Below, piece after piece: positions 6,769 through 15,065 of a DNA stretch of 64,000 bases. The notes under the pieces are model-generated. The model saw only the letters and a list, made by a program, of their open reading frames with translations. It was not told the DNA's origin and did not search any database. The DNA lies in assembly GCA_947073645.1 (NCBI GenBank), contig CAMTMK010000005.1, positions 31,977-95,976 of the forward strand, given 5' to 3'. This DNA comes from an uncultured bacterium (lineage in GTDB: Bacteria > Cyanobacteriota > Vampirovibrionia > Gastranaerophilales > Gastranaerophilaceae). Every line of letters starts with the position of its first letter. The stretch's first letter is position 1. The position numbers were made by a program, and so were the translations under genes.

Positions 6769-6984
6769 ATGAAACTTACAACCCAAGAAATAGAGATATT
6801 AAAACGCTTATCTCTTTCTAATAAGGAAATTGCAAAACATTTAGCATTAAGTTTAAGCACTACAAAACGACATATACATAATATTTTTAATAAACTGTCC
6901 TTTGTACCGCAAAACAGATGCGCAATTATGCTGTATGCAATAAAAGAACAAATTATACTATTAGAAGACACAATAACGGAGTAA
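6769..6984 (+). CDS. Stand-alone LuxR/GerE-type HTH protein (71 aa)
   Basis: The GerE signature is clear: LTTQEIEILKRLSLSNKEIA followed by KHLALSLSTTKRHIHNIFNK. No sensory domain is present. AGAGGAG lies 10 nt upstream of the ATG. It is divergent from the 6118-6702 gene across a 22-bp perfect palindrome, which it may bind. Together with the 1776 protein it gives this phage two separate single-domain LuxR-type regulators. Candidate role: activation of the downstream replication genes or autoregulation. Confidence 0.75.
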   Translation: MKLTTQEIEILKRLSLSNKEIAKHLALSLSTTKRHIHNIFNKLSFVPQNRCAIMLYAIKEQIILLEDTITE

Positions 6985-6987
6985 AAA

Positions 6988-7446
6988 ATGAGCAATTTAT
7001 TAGATAAAATCTGTGCACTAAGAGATTTAATTGCAGATAAAAAATATTCAAAATTTAAATACCTAAAAATGGAATTATTACAACTTAAAGAAGAAATACA
7101 TAGACAAATCAGCAAAAAGAATGCTGATAACAAGCATGAGCTTGAATTTACAGCTCAAGATTTACGGGAACTTGCTACGGATATTCGAACAATGATGAAC
7201 GATTGGTCAGAAATTATGAACCCTGATAAAAATATCAAATCGATAGATACTAATATTAAAGACGGAGTCGTTGATATAAATCCGTTCCTAGATAAAGTAG
7301 TACCGATTATGCAAGTAAGAACTTTGATTATGCAGCCTTTGATTGAGCTTTTAAACCTAATTGAATATCACGCAGCATTTTTATACTATTTAGAACTCTC
7401 TATAGAAGATGAATTCGCACTCAAGTACACAGAAAGGGTAATTTAA
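6988..7446 (+). CDS. Helical phage protein (152 aa), unknown
   Basis: The gene starts 3 nt after the HTH gene stop. The protein is almost wholly alpha-helical and amphipathic (LLQLKEEIHRQISKKNADNK, later QVRTLIMQPLIELLNLIEYH). No catalytic motif or membrane span is convincing. It overlaps the methylase start by 1 nt. Function unknown. Confidence 0.5.
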   Translation: MSNLLDKICALRDLIADKKYSKFKYLKMELLQLKEEIHRQISKKNADNKHELEFTAQDLRELATDIRTMMNDWSEIMNPDKNIKSIDTNIKDGVVDINPFLDKVVPIMQVRTLIMQPLIELLNLIEYHAAFLYYLELSIEDEFALKYTERVI

Positions 7447-7907
7447 TGAAAATGAACCAAAAAGGACGAGGAAATGATTATTTCGAAACACCTGCTCATA
7501 TTTTTAATCAATTAGATGACATTTTTAATTTTAATTGTGATGTTGCTTGTAATCATCATAATGCTTGTTGTGTAAATTTTATTAGTGAAGATGACGATAG
7601 CTTAAAAATAGATTGGGGGAATTATAGATGTTTTTGTAATCCACCTTTTAGCAAAAAAGCTGAATTTATAAAAAAAGCTTATAACGAAGTTATAAATGGG
7701 AATTGTCCTATTTGCGTAATGATTTTGCCTTTAAATTCTATGGATACCAAAGTATGGCACGAATATATAGAGGGTAAATTCCATTATGAAATTTTACAGG
7801 GCAGAATATCTTTTATAGATTCAGAAACAAAACAACCTAAAAAGGGAAATAATTCAGGAACTGTAATTGTATATTTCAAAAAACGGATAAGGACAAGATA
7901 TGGATAA
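7446..7907 (+). CDS. Phage N6-adenine DNA methyltransferase (Dam family)
   Basis: It matches the compact phage Dam family (PF05869): GRGNDYFETPAHIFNQLDD at the N terminus, a DVACNHHNA acidic site for S-adenosylmethionine binding, the catalytic motif NPPF at about residue 63 (CFCNPPFSKKAEFIKKA), and a VMILPLNSMDTKVWHEYI segment. At 153 aa it has normal length. It methylates adenine in phage DNA, which can protect against restriction or time replication. It lies in the replication block just upstream of the initiator gene. Confidence 0.85.
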   Translation: MKMNQKGRGNDYFETPAHIFNQLDDIFNFNCDVACNHHNACCVNFISEDDDSLKIDWGNYRCFCNPPFSKKAEFIKKAYNEVINGNCPICVMILPLNSMDTKVWHEYIEGKFHYEILQGRISFIDSETKQPKKGNNSGTVIVYFKKRIRTRYG

Positions 7908-8082
7908 AGAATTATTGATAAGACAAATTAATCAAGCTCAACAAGAGCTTGCAAACTCTGCTTTGTGGATGCAGGATGCAATTGCTAATTTTAATTATAA
8001 ACGCGGGTATCTTGCTGCACTTCAGGCAACTTTGAAGCTTAAAGAAAATAAGCTTGATAAACATGTAGAAACAAATAATTAG
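7900..8082 (+). CDS. Small helical phage protein (60 aa)
   Basis: ATG is preceded by AAGGACAAG and overlaps the methylase end by 8 nt. The sequence is a single long amphipathic helical pattern: MDKELLIRQINQAQQELANS and GYLAALQATLKLKENKLDKH. It probably oligomerises as a coiled coil. It lies directly upstream of the replication initiator. Function unknown. Confidence 0.5.
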   Translation: MDKELLIRQINQAQQELANSALWMQDAIANFNYKRGYLAALQATLKLKENKLDKHVETNN

Positions 8083-8090
8083 GTGTAAAT

Positions 8091-9062
8091 ATGGATTATG
8101 GTTTTAACGTAGAATTAGCGCAGAAAATTGGTGTCAACGAGGCTATTGTGGTTCGTAACTTTCAATTTTGGCTGCAAAAAAATAAAGCTAACAATAAAAA
8201 TTTTTGTGAGGGGCGATTCTGGACTTACAATTCACTTGATGCGCTTTGCAAAATATTTCCGTTTTGGAGTAAAGACCAGATACGTAATATTTTGAAAAAA
8301 TTAACTTCTGCAAATATTTTGATTAAAGGTAATTTTAATAAAAATATTTATGACAAAACAGTTTGGTATTCAATAAATGATGAAATATTGGCTCAATTGC
8401 TCGGAGGTGATAAACTTCCCGAACAAAATGAAATTAATAACGATAAGATACAAAAAGAGCCTAAAAGTATCGAAATGGTCGATATGGTAAATTTACCATA
8501 TCGACATGGTGAAAATCCCACATCGACATGGGAAAATCACCACATCGATATGGTAAATTCCCCACTTCGATGTGGTAAAATTACCACACCTATACCAGAT
8601 ATAAACACAGATAGTAAACCATGTGATAAAACACATACACATAAGTGTGTGCGTGAAATTTTTTCAAACAGTCCAGAGGTTGATGAATTTTGCGCGGATT
8701 ATAAGGCTATAAAAGGCTCGGAAGTTATTGCGCTAAAGGAAAAGACTGAAATTGCAAAAGTTTTGACTGCTGAAAATGGATATGATAAGGAGTTTTGGTG
8801 TGCTGTTTTTAAAAAATCTCTCGGCGGGTGGCAAATTAACGAAAATGGCAGAGTGCGAAGAGTGCCATGCGGATTAAAAACAATTTTAGAAGATTATGGT
8901 GCAATATTCCGCAATGAAAAAGGGTTGGAAAAAGTTAGTTCCAACCCTGTACAAGTTATAAAAGTACCCGACTCTGAAATCTCTGATGAGGAACGTGTGA
9001 AAGTTCGTGTATTTAACAACGAGCAAAAGGCCCAATTAAGACAAAAAATCTATAGTTCATGA
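8091..9062 (+). CDS. Phage replication initiator-like protein with internal origin (323 aa)
   Basis: The N-terminal 110 residues look like a winged-helix domain of phage replication proteins (LAQKIGVNEAIVVRNFQFWL, then WTYNSLDALCKIFPFWSKDQ with IRNILKKLTSANILIKG). The C-terminal half (REIFSNSPEVDEFCADYKAI ... FWCAVFKKSLGGWQINENGR) resembles the C-terminal region of phage DnaD-like/replisome-organiser proteins. Between them a region of low conservation contains five exact-length 22-bp DNA repeats. This layout is like lambda O, where the initiator binds iterons inside its own gene. Initiator function is inferred from the domains, the iterons, and the neighbouring clamp and SSB genes. Confidence 0.7.
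   Translation: MDYGFNVELAQKIGVNEAIVVRNFQFWLQKNKANNKNFCEGRFWTYNSLDALCKIFPFWSKDQIRNILKKLTSANILIKGNFNKNIYDKTVWYSINDEILAQLLGGDKLPEQNEINNDKIQKEPKSIEMVDMVNLPYRHGENPTSTWENHHIDMVNSPLRCGKITTPIPDINTDSKPCDKTHTHKCVREIFSNSPEVDEFCADYKAIKGSEVIALKEKTEIAKVLTAENGYDKEFWCAVFKKSLGGWQINENGRVRRVPCGLKTILEDYGAIFRNEKGLEKVSSNPVQVIKVPDSEISDEERVKVRVFNNEQKAQLRQKIYSS
8470..8588 (+). repeat. Five tandem 22-bp iterons: candidate phage replication origin
   Basis: Units of exactly 22 bp start at 8479, 8501, 8523, 8545 and 8567, each opening TCGA(C/T)(A/G)TGG and ending near ACCACA/ACCATA; a partial TCGAAATGG precedes them at 8470-8478. Each unit has internal dyad symmetry (unit 1 contains ATGGTAAATTTACCAT, a perfect palindrome). 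Since 22 is not a multiple of 3 the repeat is read in three frames and cannot encode a repeated peptide, so the periodicity is selected at the DNA level. Confidence 0.8.
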
Positions 9063-9100
9063 CAAAAAATAATAGTTTTTGTATTAAAAACTCGTTAAAA

Positions 9101-9129
9101 TTGACATGAAAAGCTTCTAGAAAGATAAA
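9101..9129 (+). promoter_or_regulatory. Candidate promoter upstream of the zinc-ribbon gene
   Basis: TTGACA (9101-9106), a 17-bp spacer and GATAAA (9124-9129) lie in the 273-bp gap after the initiator gene. The transcript would carry a roughly 200-nt leader with a small GCAGGA/TCCTGC hairpin around 9241-9260 before the gene at 9336. Only the -35 is a perfect consensus match. No other gene is seen in this gap. Confidence 0.45.
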
Positions 9130-9335
9130 TTGAACCGATTTTAAAAATAGGGGTTTACCCTGATATTTTTTATTTTGAAAATGAGTTATATTGAACATGC
9201 GTTGAGGAAAGCTTCAAACTTTCTGAGCAGTTTTTGAGGCAGGATAACTTCCTGCTCTGAGCCTAAAACAGGTTAGCGGGTCTTCCGATTTCAGAAAAAC
9301 TCAATTACGGAAATTTGTAGTACTGTGAGGATTTG

Positions 9336-9665
9336 ATGAAAATATTTTGTGATAACAAAAGTTGTGCAAAGCATAAATGCAAAATTGAACAAACTTTTGT
9401 TATCATTCCGAAAAACAGGCAATATGCATTTGCTTTAATGAGAACTGGTTATTGTCCTGTGTGTGGAAGACATTACACATTAATTACAAATTATCTATTT
9501 ATTAAAGAGGGGTCTTCTAAAGTTAAGCCAAATGATGAAAAACTTAGAGCATTTGGTGTTTTTAAACCTGTACATAGCCTTTTTAAAGGTGACGAAGCTG
9601 ATCGCATATTTGAAAATATTTTTGAATTTCAAAAAGCAGTTTTATATGAAGTATTGAAGGATTAG
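9336..9665 (+). CDS. Phage zinc-ribbon protein (109 aa)
   Basis: The track starts at a TTG (9333); the ATG at 9336 with GTGAGG 5 nt upstream is preferred. Two cysteine knuckles, CDNKSCAKHKC near the N terminus and CPVCGRH around residue 48, form a likely zinc site. The rest ends in a helical tail (FENIFEFQKAVLYEVLKD). Small zinc-ribbon proteins at the early/late boundary often regulate late transcription or translation (Mu Com is an example), but identity with Com is not shown. Confidence 0.6.
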   Translation: MKIFCDNKSCAKHKCKIEQTFVIIPKNRQYAFALMRTGYCPVCGRHYTLITNYLFIKEGSSKVKPNDEKLRAFGVFKPVHSLFKGDEADRIFENIFEFQKAVLYEVLKD

Positions 9666-9807
9666 CCAAATCAGAAATCGGGCTTTTATTTGAATTATTC
9701 GGAATATGGTAGGATTAAGCGTTGTTATTCTAATTTTTCAACAATGAAGCTCGGGCGAATTCGAAATAATTTTGAATAATGTCTTGTACGTATTTAGATA
9801 ATAATGT

Positions 9808-9833
9808 GAGGGGATTTACCCCTCTTTTCTTTT
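9808..9833 (+). terminator. Terminator at the early/late boundary
   Basis: GAGGGG (9808-9813), loop ATTTA, CCCCTC (9819-9824) and a TTTTCTTTT tail form a textbook intrinsic terminator. It lies only 9 nt before the first late gene, whose ribosome site follows the T tract. Late expression therefore needs read-through (antitermination) or a start inside this short gap. Confidence 0.8.
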
Positions 9834-9841
9834 GAGGTTTT

Positions 9842-10570
9842 ATGATTGATGTTGATGTAAAAGATATAAAAAAACTTACTGATAATCTCAAGCAAGTTCA
9901 TAAGAATGCATTTCCTAAAACTCTTTGGTATACACTTAATTCTATGGCAAAAGAAGCTTCGCTTAATGGAAAAGAAAATATTGCCAAGTCTTTTATTTTA
10001 AGAAATAAATATATTCAAGGTTCAGTTGGGTATAATAGCAAAAAAAGTTTTAATATCAGTTCTATGGAATCTTGTGCGGGACAATTTGCGGTTTATAAAG
10101 GAAAGCACACAGGGCAGCTGGAAAAGCAGGAGTTTGGAAAATCTGTCATAGCTAAAGGTAAATATACTTTCGCTGCTACTCCTTCAGCAAGAGGCGGGAA
10201 TTATAGCAAAACTATTAGGAAAAGGAATTTTTTAAATAGCTTAGGTGTGAAAAATTTATCAGATTTTGTTCAATATCCTACTAAAGATAGTTCAAAACAA
10301 GCAGCGCAAGCTCAAGCATTCTCTATTAGAAATAAGAAAAAGATAAATGTTTTATTAACTAACAGAAAAGGGCAAAAGGGAATTTATACGGTATCAAAAA
10401 GAAGTGTTAGTCTTCTTTATGATTTACGTAATAAAAAGACGAATATTAAGCGGACTCAATGGTTAAAGCCCGCATCTGATAAAGCTGCTGCACAAGCTGA
10501 AAGAATATATATGGTTGAAGCTCAAAAAAGAATGGATAGAGAAATTTCAAAGGGGTTTCAGCGTGCCTGA
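9842..10570 (+). CDS. Late phage protein (242 aa), possibly minor tail protein Z-like
   Basis: The protein is basic (IRKRNFLNSLGVKN, SIRNKKKINVLLTNRKGQKG). The N-terminal pattern, a VDVKDIKKLTDNLKQV helix followed by FPKTLWYTLNSMAKEASLNG and FILRNKYIQGSVGYN, resembles lambda gpZ-type tail-completion proteins (PF06763), where a helix with A-x-N is followed by K.....R..I. The resemblance is weak. Its place upstream of the terminase instead of among tail genes is unusual for gpZ. Otherwise unknown. Confidence 0.4.
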   Translation: MIDVDVKDIKKLTDNLKQVHKNAFPKTLWYTLNSMAKEASLNGKENIAKSFILRNKYIQGSVGYNSKKSFNISSMESCAGQFAVYKGKHTGQLEKQEFGKSVIAKGKYTFAATPSARGGNYSKTIRKRNFLNSLGVKNLSDFVQYPTKDSSKQAAQAQAFSIRNKKKINVLLTNRKGQKGIYTVSKRSVSLLYDLRNKKTNIKRTQWLKPASDKAAAQAERIYMVEAQKRMDREISKGFQRA

Positions 10571-10750
10571 CCCCCATAGGTTCTCCCCCAGACTCCTATT
10601 CTCTCGGGGTTGTTTTTCCGAGCCCCGTGGGTCGTGTATTCCCCGAGTTTTTTGAAATAACCATGAAAGCATGAAGTTGTAGGGTGGAAAGCTTGATATA
10701 GCTTGATTTATAAAAACAAAACCATGAAGAAAGCATGAAATGCCATGAAT
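10563..10750 (+). other. Candidate cos/pac packaging site
   Basis: Between the 9842 gene and terS there is a GC-rich block (about 10567-10650, runs such as GACCCCCATAGG and CCGAGCCCCGTGGG) quite unlike the AT-rich surroundings. It is followed by five copies of CATGAA at 10662, 10670, 10723, 10734 and 10744, plus a tandem AGCTTGAT pair near 10690-10710. Terminase small subunits bind repeated sites next to the cleavage site, usually beside terS. The site is therefore well placed, but function is inferred. Confidence 0.45.
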
Positions 10751-11320
10751 AAAATTACAAAAGCTGAACTGGCACGGCGTTTTAATGTTAATCAATCGAG
10801 AATTAATGCGCTTCTTAACGATAAAATTTTTGAAACCGAAGATGGTTTGATAGATTTAGATGATGCCAGAAATCAAGAATATATTGAATTGCGAAAAAAA
10901 ACAGTTCCGAAATACACTGGTATTCCTTTAAAAGAAGAGCTAATAGATAGTGATGATGTTGAAGATGAAAAACTTGTAAAAGAGAATTGTTCTCAAAATA
11001 ACAATGATATATTATATGAACAAAAGGTTTTTAAATATCAGCAAGAAAATGAGTTACTGAGAATTAAACTGTTAAAAGAAAAGAAAGAATTAATTGATAC
11101 TAAACTTTTACAGCAAATTTTAATGCAGTCTTATGAATATTTTTTTAATCTATTAATGGAAGTTCCATACGATATTATTGATGAACTTCGTGACATTATT
11201 CTTACAAATTCTAATCAGAATAATGAAGACTTGCATTTTTTAATAAAAACAAATAAAGAAAAAATTTATGTAAAGGGACTTGAAGCCACAAGAGAAGCAA
11301 TTAAGAAAATATATGAATGA
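10745..11320 (+). CDS. terS: Terminase small subunit (Nu1-like)
   Basis: The N-terminal helix-turn-helix (MNKITKAELARRFNVNQSRI) is followed by an acidic linker and a long Glu/Lys helix (FKYQQENELLRIKLLKEKKE) as in Nu1-type DNA-packaging proteins. It directly precedes the large terminase and overlaps it by 8 nt. It would recognise the packaging site just upstream and recruit TerL. There is no strong ribosome site; the ATG lies inside the last CATGAA repeat. Confidence 0.75.
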   Translation: MNKITKAELARRFNVNQSRINALLNDKIFETEDGLIDLDDARNQEYIELRKKTVPKYTGIPLKEELIDSDDVEDEKLVKENCSQNNNDILYEQKVFKYQQENELLRIKLLKEKKELIDTKLLQQILMQSYEYFFNLLMEVPYDIIDELRDIILTNSNQNNEDLHFLIKTNKEKIYVKGLEATREAIKKIYE

Positions 11321-13235
11321 AAATGTTATCCAAATAGATAAAGTTATCGATTATGCTCTAAAGTTTTCTAAAAAGGATGTTTTTCAAAAGGTTTCTGAAT
11401 GGGCTGAGCAAAATAGAGTATTATCCTCAAAAGTGGCTAAGAAAAGCGGTCCATTTTCTTTTGATTATACACCTTATACCAGGGAGATAGCTGATTGCTT
11501 TTCGAAAAATAGTATTATTCGTGAAGTAGCTGTGATGAAGGGAGTGCAACTCGGTTTTACTACTTCTATATATGACAATACGATTGGTTATAGTATTGAA
11601 AACAATCCTTCTCCAATGATGATTGTTTCAGCAGATAAAGCATTGTTGAAGGATTATAAAAAAGTAAAGCTGGATGACTTAATTGATAATTCTGGTTTGC
11701 GCGATAGAATTGTTGCTGATACTGGGAATCGAAATAGCAGACGCCAAGGTGATACTGCTACAATGGTTGAATTTGCGGGTGGTTTTTTAAGGCTTGCAGG
11801 TTCTCATAATGCAAATGATTTAAAATCATTTCCTATAAAAATATTGCTTTTAGATGAATTAGATGGATACCCCGAAGAAATTAAAGGTGAAGGGAATCCT
11901 ATAAAACTTGTAGTTGCTCGTACTGACTCTTTTGGGAAGGATAAGAAAATAGGTTATATTTCAACTCCTACGCTTGCTCATAGTAGTCATATTGCTGAAT
12001 ATTATGAAAAGGGCGACAAACGAAAATATTATGTGCCATGTCCATTTTGTGGTGAAATGCAGGAACTTGTATTTTATGAAAAAAATGGTGGTCTATATTC
12101 TGATGATAAAGGTATATTAAAAGATGGTGTTATTCACAAGCCTTATGGTATAGTGTTTAACGCGACTGAATGCAGAGCTGGTGATTACAATTCAGTAGGT
12201 TATAAGTGTAAACATTGTGGCGAGGTTGCTAATGAACATCATAAATCTTTAATGATAAGTAGGGGTTCATGGCGTGCTACAGCAAAAAGTAAAATCCCGT
12301 TTTATCGTTCTTACCATATTTCTGCTCTTTATTCACCTTCTAAGGAATGGTGGGAAATTGTAAGAGATTTTATTGATGCAGGTAATGATCCTGCAAAATT
12401 GAAGGTTTTTTACAATCTTGATTTGGGGCTTCCTTTTAATGATACGACTGCAGGTGTAAATGCAGCTTCTATTCATAAATTGCGTGATGGTAGTATTAGC
12501 AATAATGTATTACCTGAAGGTGCATTATTCTTAACTGCTGCTGTTGATGTTCAAGATGATAGACTTGAAGTTGAGATAAAAGCCTGGGGAGATAGATTCC
12601 GAAATTGGGGTATTGATCACCGTATTATTAAAGGTAATACAAGTGATGCTGCAGACCCTTGTTGGGAAGAACTTTTGTATATTAAAGATGAAATGTGGAG
12701 TGGTAAACAAATTACCTATATGCTTATTGACTCTGGGGACGGGGAAAAGACTGATTTGGTCTATAGGCTCTGTGCTGATTATGGTGAAGGGATTATCTTC
12801 CCGCTTAAAGGACTTGCTTCAACAGTAAGAACTAAAGAAAAGTATAAAATAGTTAATTTGATGCCTGAATATGATTTGCAGCTTGTTGAAATATATGTTG
12901 ATTCGTATAAAAATCAACTTGCAAGGTGGTTTAATCAAGAGTGGCGTGATAGTGATAGTGATTATCCTGACGGTTGGGTGTCTTTGGCTTCAGGGTATTC
13001 TGATTCTTATTTGAGGCAGTTGACAGCTGAACATAGAGTGAAAGAGGTATCAGATACTGGGTTTGTTACTATCCGTTGGGTTAATAAAGGGCGTAGAAAT
13101 GAAGCATTTGACTTGAATGTGTATAATTTATGCTGCGCGGAAATATTTATCAATGAATATTCACGTAAGGTTTTAAGACTTGACGCATCAAGTCCTATGT
13201 TGACATTTGAAGATTTGAAGAAAGAGGCTGCATAA
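11313..13235 (+). CDS. terL: Terminase large subunit (GpA family)
   Basis: The track start at 11280 is a TTG inside terS; ATG at 11313 gives 640 aa, the usual GpA size. The ATPase domain shows the GpA-type Walker A region (VMKGVQLGFTTSIYDN, about residue 80) and Walker B ILLLDELDGYP (about 185). A treble-clef-like cluster has CPFCGEMQ and CKHCGE. The nuclease domain has LTAAVDVQDDRLEVEIKAWG and MLIDSGDGEKTDLVY. It packages DNA into the prohead by ATP hydrolysis and cuts at cos. It overlaps gpW by 1 nt. Confidence 0.92.
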   Translation: MNENVIQIDKVIDYALKFSKKDVFQKVSEWAEQNRVLSSKVAKKSGPFSFDYTPYTREIADCFSKNSIIREVAVMKGVQLGFTTSIYDNTIGYSIENNPSPMMIVSADKALLKDYKKVKLDDLIDNSGLRDRIVADTGNRNSRRQGDTATMVEFAGGFLRLAGSHNANDLKSFPIKILLLDELDGYPEEIKGEGNPIKLVVARTDSFGKDKKIGYISTPTLAHSSHIAEYYEKGDKRKYYVPCPFCGEMQELVFYEKNGGLYSDDKGILKDGVIHKPYGIVFNATECRAGDYNSVGYKCKHCGEVANEHHKSLMISRGSWRATAKSKIPFYRSYHISALYSPSKEWWEIVRDFIDAGNDPAKLKVFYNLDLGLPFNDTTAGVNAASIHKLRDGSISNNVLPEGALFLTAAVDVQDDRLEVEIKAWGDRFRNWGIDHRIIKGNTSDAADPCWEELLYIKDEMWSGKQITYMLIDSGDGEKTDLVYRLCADYGEGIIFPLKGLASTVRTKEKYKIVNLMPEYDLQLVEIYVDSYKNQLARWFNQEWRDSDSDYPDGWVSLASGYSDSYLRQLTAEHRVKEVSDTGFVTIRWVNKGRRNEAFDLNVYNLCCAEIFINEYSRKVLRLDASSPMLTFEDLKKEAA

Positions 13236-13507
13236 TGAATGAGTTTGATAATATAGACTGGTTAGCTGAAAATATTAAAAATATTAAAGCAGCAATATCA
13301 AAAGCTATTGTAAGTGGTGGTGTAGTACAATATTCGTTAAATTCGGGTCAAGGGTCAACTTCTGTCCGACGTGCTACATTAGCCGAATTGACACAACAGC
13401 TTCGAGAAATGCAATATCTTTATAATGAAGCGATAGAGAATTGTACAGGTTCAAATATTAATGTAATGAGGACATATAATAATGCAAATAGATTTTTCAG
13501 CCGTTAA
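13235..13507 (+). CDS. Head-tail joining protein, gpW family
   Basis: This 90-aa protein has the gpW pattern: a helix, a beta hairpin ending in GSTSVRRATLAELTQQLREM and a second helix. Its position between TerL and portal is the lambda order A-W-B. gpW stabilises DNA inside the head and forms part of the connector. It overlaps the portal gene by 26 nt. Confidence 0.8.
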   Translation: MNEFDNIDWLAENIKNIKAAISKAIVSGGVVQYSLNSGQGSTSVRRATLAELTQQLREMQYLYNEAIENCTGSNINVMRTYNNANRFFSR

Positions 13508-15065
13508 TATATTTAAAAAACGGAAACAGAGTAATAACATAGAAATGCATTCTCGCGGAGTTGCTTATACTATGAATCAGTTTTTTAACGGTGAAAAAGA
13601 TGTTTTTGGAATGCCTCCAGCTTATGATTATAATGTTGATTATTATACAATGGCAACTCATGCAAATAATTTATATATTACTAATGAGTTTGTAGAATTA
13701 GCTGTAAATAGATTTGTCCAATTTATGGTTGGATATGGATTAGATTTGTATCCAACACCTAAGAAGAAATTTTTACAACGAAAATTTAATGTAACGCTCC
13801 CAAAAGATTTTATAGATAATGTAAAAGATTTGTGGGAATTATTTTGTTCTGAAGCTGATATTTCTTCTAATAAACAGTGGACACTTCATCAGATAATGTT
13901 TATTGCTGCTATAAACGCTTATGTATCAGGTGATGTGCTTATAGTTAGAAGGGTTGTTGATGGGCAGTTTGAGATTCAACTTATTGATGGTAGGAACGTT
14001 AAATCAACAAAATTTTCACCAGAAAATTCTGAGAATAAAATAATAAATGGCGTAGAAGTAAATAAAAAAGGTGAGCATATTGCTTATTATGTCCAAGAAG
14101 ATGACGGGACTGAAACTCGTATACAAGCAAGAGATGAGGAAGGTCATTTATATGCTTGGCTTTGCTATGCTTCTTATCATAGGTTAGGCTCTACTAGAGG
14201 GTATTCTCCACTCGGTTCAATTATGCAAAAGCTCAATCAAATTGGAGAATTTACTGAAAGCGAGGTATTATCTGCCAATATTAGTGCTAAGTTTGTTGCA
14301 ACTATTGACCAAGATGAAACTTCTACTGGTGTAAATCCTACTGCTAAAATGATAGGAACTTCAAATAGAGTTGGAAATCAAATAAAAGAGTTACCAGCAG
14401 ATGATAAAAATCCTATTGAAAAAATAGTAACTGGGTTACGGAGAATGACTAATGGTATTGTAATGCACATGCCTAGGGGGCAAAAACTAAATACATACAA
14501 AACAGATCACCCAAATGTAAATTTCGGTAATTTTCTTGATACAAATATGCAATATATTACTGCAAGTAAAAATTTACCTTATGAAGTGGCATTAATGAAG
14601 TTTCAAAGTAATTTTTCAGCATCTCGTGCAGCAATGAAAATGTTTGAGTTTCTTGTGGCTATTTCTCGTCAATTTATTTGTGTTAATGGCTTTTATAAGC
14701 CTATGTATGAAGGCTTTTTTGAACTTGAGGTGTTAAAAGGTAATTTAGATGCTCCTAAGTTTCTTGAATTAAGAAAAAGAAAAGGTTATGCGGATAACGC
14801 TTATCTTATGTGTAAATTTATAGGCGCTCCAATTCCTCATATTGATCCAGTAAAAGAAGTTAATGCTGTTGTAACTAAACTGAAAAATGGTTTGACAACT
14901 TTTGAAACAGCGCTGCAGGAACTTGGTAGTAAAACCGATTTTAATACAATGTGTGAGCAATTGAAAAAAGAAATGGATGTTATAAAAGGTTGTGGCATTC
15001 AAATTGGTGAACTTACTGAAATTTTAGATGACGATGATAATGGAAAGGATAAAGATGATGAGTGA
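13482..15065 (+). CDS. Portal protein, lambda gpB family
   Basis: The 527-aa product fits Phage_portal_2: VDYYTMATHANNLYITNEFV, a WTLHQIMFIAAINAYVSGDV segment, the IQLIDGRNVKS strand, and TASKNLPYEVALMKFQSNFS with ASRAAMKMFEF in the wing/stem region. The acidic tail ends DDDDNGKDKDDE. It forms the dodecameric ring through which DNA enters. The frame overlaps both neighbours. Confidence 0.9.
   Translation: MQIDFSAVNIFKKRKQSNNIEMHSRGVAYTMNQFFNGEKDVFGMPPAYDYNVDYYTMATHANNLYITNEFVELAVNRFVQFMVGYGLDLYPTPKKKFLQRKFNVTLPKDFIDNVKDLWELFCSEADISSNKQWTLHQIMFIAAINAYVSGDVLIVRRVVDGQFEIQLIDGRNVKSTKFSPENSENKIINGVEVNKKGEHIAYYVQEDDGTETRIQARDEEGHLYAWLCYASYHRLGSTRGYSPLGSIMQKLNQIGEFTESEVLSANISAKFVATIDQDETSTGVNPTAKMIGTSNRVGNQIKELPADDKNPIEKIVTGLRRMTNGIVMHMPRGQKLNTYKTDHPNVNFGNFLDTNMQYITASKNLPYEVALMKFQSNFSASRAAMKMFEFLVAISRQFICVNGFYKPMYEGFFELEVLKGNLDAPKFLELRKRKGYADNAYLMCKFIGAPIPHIDPVKEVNAVVTKLKNGLTTFETALQELGSKTDFNTMCEQLKKEMDVIKGCGIQIGELTEILDDDDNGKDKDDE

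Noticed and set aside
8470-8588. CRISPR-like array
   Set aside because: The 22-bp units are contiguous without spacers and lie inside a coding gene; iterons explain them.
9181-9237. 18-codon ORF in the gap after the initiator gene
   Set aside because: Too short, no ribosome site, no recognisable pattern.
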